Shown here in pieces: positions 62,100 to 64,000 of a stretch of DNA of 64,000 nucleotides. Source of the stretch: Erythrobacter sp. YJ-T3-07. GTDB taxonomy: Bacteria > Pseudomonadota > Alphaproteobacteria > Sphingomonadales > Sphingomonadaceae. Numbering within the stretch: position 1 is the stretch's first letter; the number at the start of each line of letters is the position of its first letter. Location: NCBI RefSeq assembly GCF_015999305.1, contig NZ_JAEAGP010000001.1, forward strand, positions 1,426,001 to 1,490,000, read 5' to 3'. A program made the translations under genes and the position numbers. The notes under the pieces were generated by a model. That model did no database searches. It was not told the origin of the DNA and worked only from the letters and a program-made list of their open reading frames with translations.

Positions 62100-62896
62100 G
62101 CCTCGGCTTCTCCGTCAACGAGCTGTTGCCCCGCGCACGCGGCGGTGGGCAGCTCAAGATGGGGCTGGTCAAGCTGGGCGGGAACGAGTGGCTGCAGTCC
62201 CATCCCGACCTTGCCGCGCGTGCGGAAGGTTTTGCGCAATTCCCCGAGGGCATCCAGCTGACGCCCGAGGGTGAGGCGGCGGGGCGCGAGCTTGCCACCG
62301 GGCTCGGGGTCTCGGGCGGCCTGGCCGAAGCGGCCCACGCGCATCACGAGGACATGTGCCTGCTGACCCGGGGCGATGACGAGGAGCAGTATCGCCTTGT
62401 CGGGGCAGCAGTCGCATGGCCGTCCGACTGGACGCCTGCGGACAAGATGGGGCTTCCCCTGCGTGCGCTGCACGCGCCGATCCAGGGCTATGAGGAACAG
62501 CTCGCCAGCGGGGTCGACCGGTTCATGGAAAAGCTGCGGCCCGGCCCGATCTACGGCCGCGCCAACTGGTTCATTGCCGCCACGCCCGACATGCGCTGGG
62601 TTGCCGAGCCGCCCGAACTGGCCTTCGCGCATGTGACGCCGGAGAACGCCGGGAGCACGCTGTTTGTGCGCTCCGAACGCCAGACGCTGCGCCGCCTGCC
62701 GCGCACGGGCGCGATCCTGTTCACCATCGGCATCTACGTCGCCCCGCTGGGCCAGCTTTCGACCGCCAATGTCGGCAGGCTTGCGGGCGGTCTGACAACC
62801 TTGCTCAATGGTGAGGTGGAGCGCAGGGGCGTGGGGGCTTACGCTAGGGCACTTATCGGCTATGCGAAGGCACGAGAAGAGGAGACGGATGCATGA
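62096..62896 (+). CDS. DUF3445 / heme-dependent oxidative N-demethylase-like protein
   Basis: A 266-residue protein of the DUF3445 family (recognised from memory), related to the subunit of heme-dependent oxidative N-demethylase that binds heme. Family blocks are SVNELLPRARGGGQLKMGLV, LGGNEWLQ, EDMCLLTRG, AVAWPSDWTPADKMGLPL and HAPIQGYEEQLASGVDRFMEKL, with RANWFIAATP and FVRSERQTLRRLP. No signal peptide. GTG start overlaps the previous gene by 4 bases; its stop overlaps the next gene by 4. Substrate unknown (methylamine-type compounds for known relatives). Confidence 0.75.
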   Translation: MSLGFSVNELLPRARGGGQLKMGLVKLGGNEWLQSHPDLAARAEGFAQFPEGIQLTPEGEAAGRELATGLGVSGGLAEAAHAHHEDMCLLTRGDDEEQYRLVGAAVAWPSDWTPADKMGLPLRALHAPIQGYEEQLASGVDRFMEKLRPGPIYGRANWFIAATPDMRWVAEPPELAFAHVTPENAGSTLFVRSERQTLRRLPRTGAILFTIGIYVAPLGQLSTANVGRLAGGLTTLLNGEVERRGVGAYARALIGYAKAREEETDA

Positions 62897-63279
62897 TCCT
62901 GACCGCATTGCTGCTGATGCAGGCGAGCGCGCAAGCCGCGCAGCCGCAGGTCGATTGCGAAAACGCGATGACGCAGATGGACATGAACATCTGCGCAGGC
63001 CGCGAATATCAGGCCGCCGACCGCGAACTCAACGCGGTGTGGAAGAAGGCGTCGCAGCGCGCCAAGTCGGTCGACAAGGATGTCGGCGACGGCACCCAGC
63101 ATCGCGAGCTGCTGGCTGCGCAACGCGCGTGGCTGACCTTTCGCGACGCACAATGTTCGTTCGAGGCGAACCAGTATCGCGGCGGTTCGATCATGCCGCT
63201 GATCCGGTCGACCTGCCTCACCGCGCTGACCGAGGCGCGCACCAAGCAACTACGTGAATATCTGGAGTTTCCGGGCTAG
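62893..63279 (+). CDS. LprI-like lysozyme-inhibitor family protein
   Basis: A 128-residue secreted protein of the LprI/DUF1311 family, which has one cysteine-rich domain: [49 protein letters not shown] and [20 protein letters not shown], with four conserved cysteines probably as two disulfides. Signal peptide is residues 1-17 ([14 protein letters not shown]). Some family members inhibit lysozyme in the periplasm; most are uncharacterised. It overlaps the preceding DUF3445 gene (ATGA) and shares one base with the pccA start. Confidence 0.85.
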   Translation: MILTALLLMQASAQAAQPQVDCENAMTQMDMNICAGREYQAADRELNAVWKKASQRAKSVDKDVGDGTQHRELLAAQRAWLTFRDAQCSFEANQYRGGSIMPLIRSTCLTALTEARTKQLREYLEFPG

Positions 63280-64000
63280 TGTTTTCCAAGATCCTGATTG
63301 CCAACCGCGGTGAGATTGCCTGCCGCGTGATCCAGACGTGCAAGCGGATGGGGATCGCCACCGTGGCGGTCTATTCCGATGCAGATGCGCGCGCGCCCTT
63401 CGTGAAGATGGCGGATGAGGCGGTGCATATCGGTGCCGCTCCCGCTGCCGAATCCTACCTGCTGGCGGACAAGATCATCGAGGCATGCAAGCAGACCGGG
63501 GCCGAAGCGGTCCATCCGGGCTACGGCTTCCTGTCCGAACGCGCGAGCTTCGTCGAAGCGCTCGACAAGGAAGGCATCGTCTTCATCGGGCCGCCGGCCA
63601 AAGCGATCGCCGCGATGGGCGACAAGATCGAATCGAAGAAGCTGGCGAAGGAAGCGGGCGTCAACGTCGTCCCGGGCTCCAAGGACGCGATCGATACGAC
63701 CGAGGAAGCGCTGAAGGTCTCCAACGAGATCGGCTATCCGGTGATGATGAAGGCGTCGGCAGGCGGCGGCGGCAAGGGCATGCGCCTCGCCTGGAACGAC
63801 ACAGATGTCGAAGAAGGCTTCGAGGCGACCAAGCGCGAAGGGCTCAATTCCTTCGGCGACGACCGCGTGTTTATCGAGAAATTCATCGAAGACCCGCGCC
63901 ACATCGAAATCCAGATCCTCGCCGACCGGCAGGGCAACACGCTCTACCTGAACGAGCGTGAGTGCTCCATCCAGCGCCGCCACCAGAAGGTGGTCGAGGA
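63279..64000 (+). CDS. pccA: Propionyl-CoA carboxylase alpha (biotin carboxylase) subunit, 3' end outside window
   Basis: Only the first 240 codons are present. They are the biotin-carboxylase domain: [69 protein letters not shown], the ATP-grasp lid [14 protein letters not shown], and [16 protein letters not shown] at the edge. The full gene would also carry the biotin-carrier domain near residue 660. The GTG start shares one base with the stop of the LprI gene. It could be an acetyl- or 3-methylcrotonyl-CoA carboxylase subunit, but pccB, epimerase and mutase in the same region favour propionyl-CoA. Confidence 0.88.
   Translation, partial: MFSKILIANRGEIACRVIQTCKRMGIATVAVYSDADARAPFVKMADEAVHIGAAPAAESYLLADKIIEACKQTGAEAVHPGYGFLSERASFVEALDKEGIVFIGPPAKAIAAMGDKIESKKLAKEAGVNVVPGSKDAIDTTEEALKVSNEIGYPVMMKASAGGGGKGMRLAWNDTDVEEGFEATKREGLNSFGDDRVFIEKFIEDPRHIEIQILADRQGNTLYLNERECSIQRRHQKVVE

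Overview
This is GC-rich, gene-dense chromosomal DNA, very probably from an alphaproteobacterium of the Sphingomonadales (Erythrobacteraceae-like). The taxonomic signals are a 5-aminolevulinate synthase (C4 heme pathway), a BtaA/BtaB betaine-lipid pair, an alphaproteobacterial glnK-amtB-porin block, carboxynorspermidine-type polyamine genes, an ethylmalonyl-CoA-pathway acyl-CoA dehydrogenase and several palindromic intergenic repeat families. I see no rRNA, tRNA, CRISPR array, prophage or insertion sequence. No gap between genes exceeds about 300 bases; the largest (48581-48861, 26765-26991, 12735-12954, 47894-48097) are described as features or findings.

Layout. 1-4.4 kb: 3' part of methylsuccinyl-CoA dehydrogenase, then an ammonium-sensing operon read leftwards (glnK, amtB, porin) and a small HTH protein. 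4.6-12.8 kb: a complete type I secretion cluster (outer-membrane TolC-like protein, ABC transporter, HlyD-like adaptor, lipoprotein) ending in its likely cargo, a 972-residue zinc metalloprotease with RTX and six FG-GAP/VCBS-type repeats. 13-22 kb: CoA-ester metabolism, thioredoxin reductase, two MAPEG proteins, btaA-btaB, a PLP dehydratase and an aldo/keto reductase. 22-28.2 kb: polyamine synthesis (carboxynorspermidine dehydrogenase and decarboxylase, ornithine-type decarboxylase) with macro-domain, DUF486 and S41 peptidase genes inserted between. 28-38.7 kb: regulator/GST pair, nitroreductase, cell-wall hydrolase, hemA, murI, LuxR-type regulator, plsY, dprA and two membrane paralogues, the second frameshifted. 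38.8-52.4 kb: topA and two tiny coupled genes, a DUF559 nuclease between two repeat copies, lepB-rnc-era, pgi, a low-GC DUF2026 gene, tspO, a DEAD-box helicase, a CDP-alcohol phosphatidyltransferase and glutathione reductase. 52.5-64 kb: a propionyl-CoA to succinyl-CoA module (pccB, epimerase, mutase, and pccA cut by the window end) interleaved with metZ, bioB and small membrane or Cys-rich proteins.

How it fits together. The dehydrogenase at the left edge and the propionyl-CoA carboxylase/epimerase/mutase set at the right edge belong to one carbon route: the ethylmalonyl-CoA pathway yields propionyl-CoA, which the right-hand genes convert to succinyl-CoA. bioB lies in the same run of overlapping genes as pccA, whose product needs biotin. 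Two coding regions carry apparent single-base insertions (pccB near 53090 and a membrane protein near 38217-38222). They are either real lesions or sequencing errors and should be checked before metabolic conclusions are drawn.
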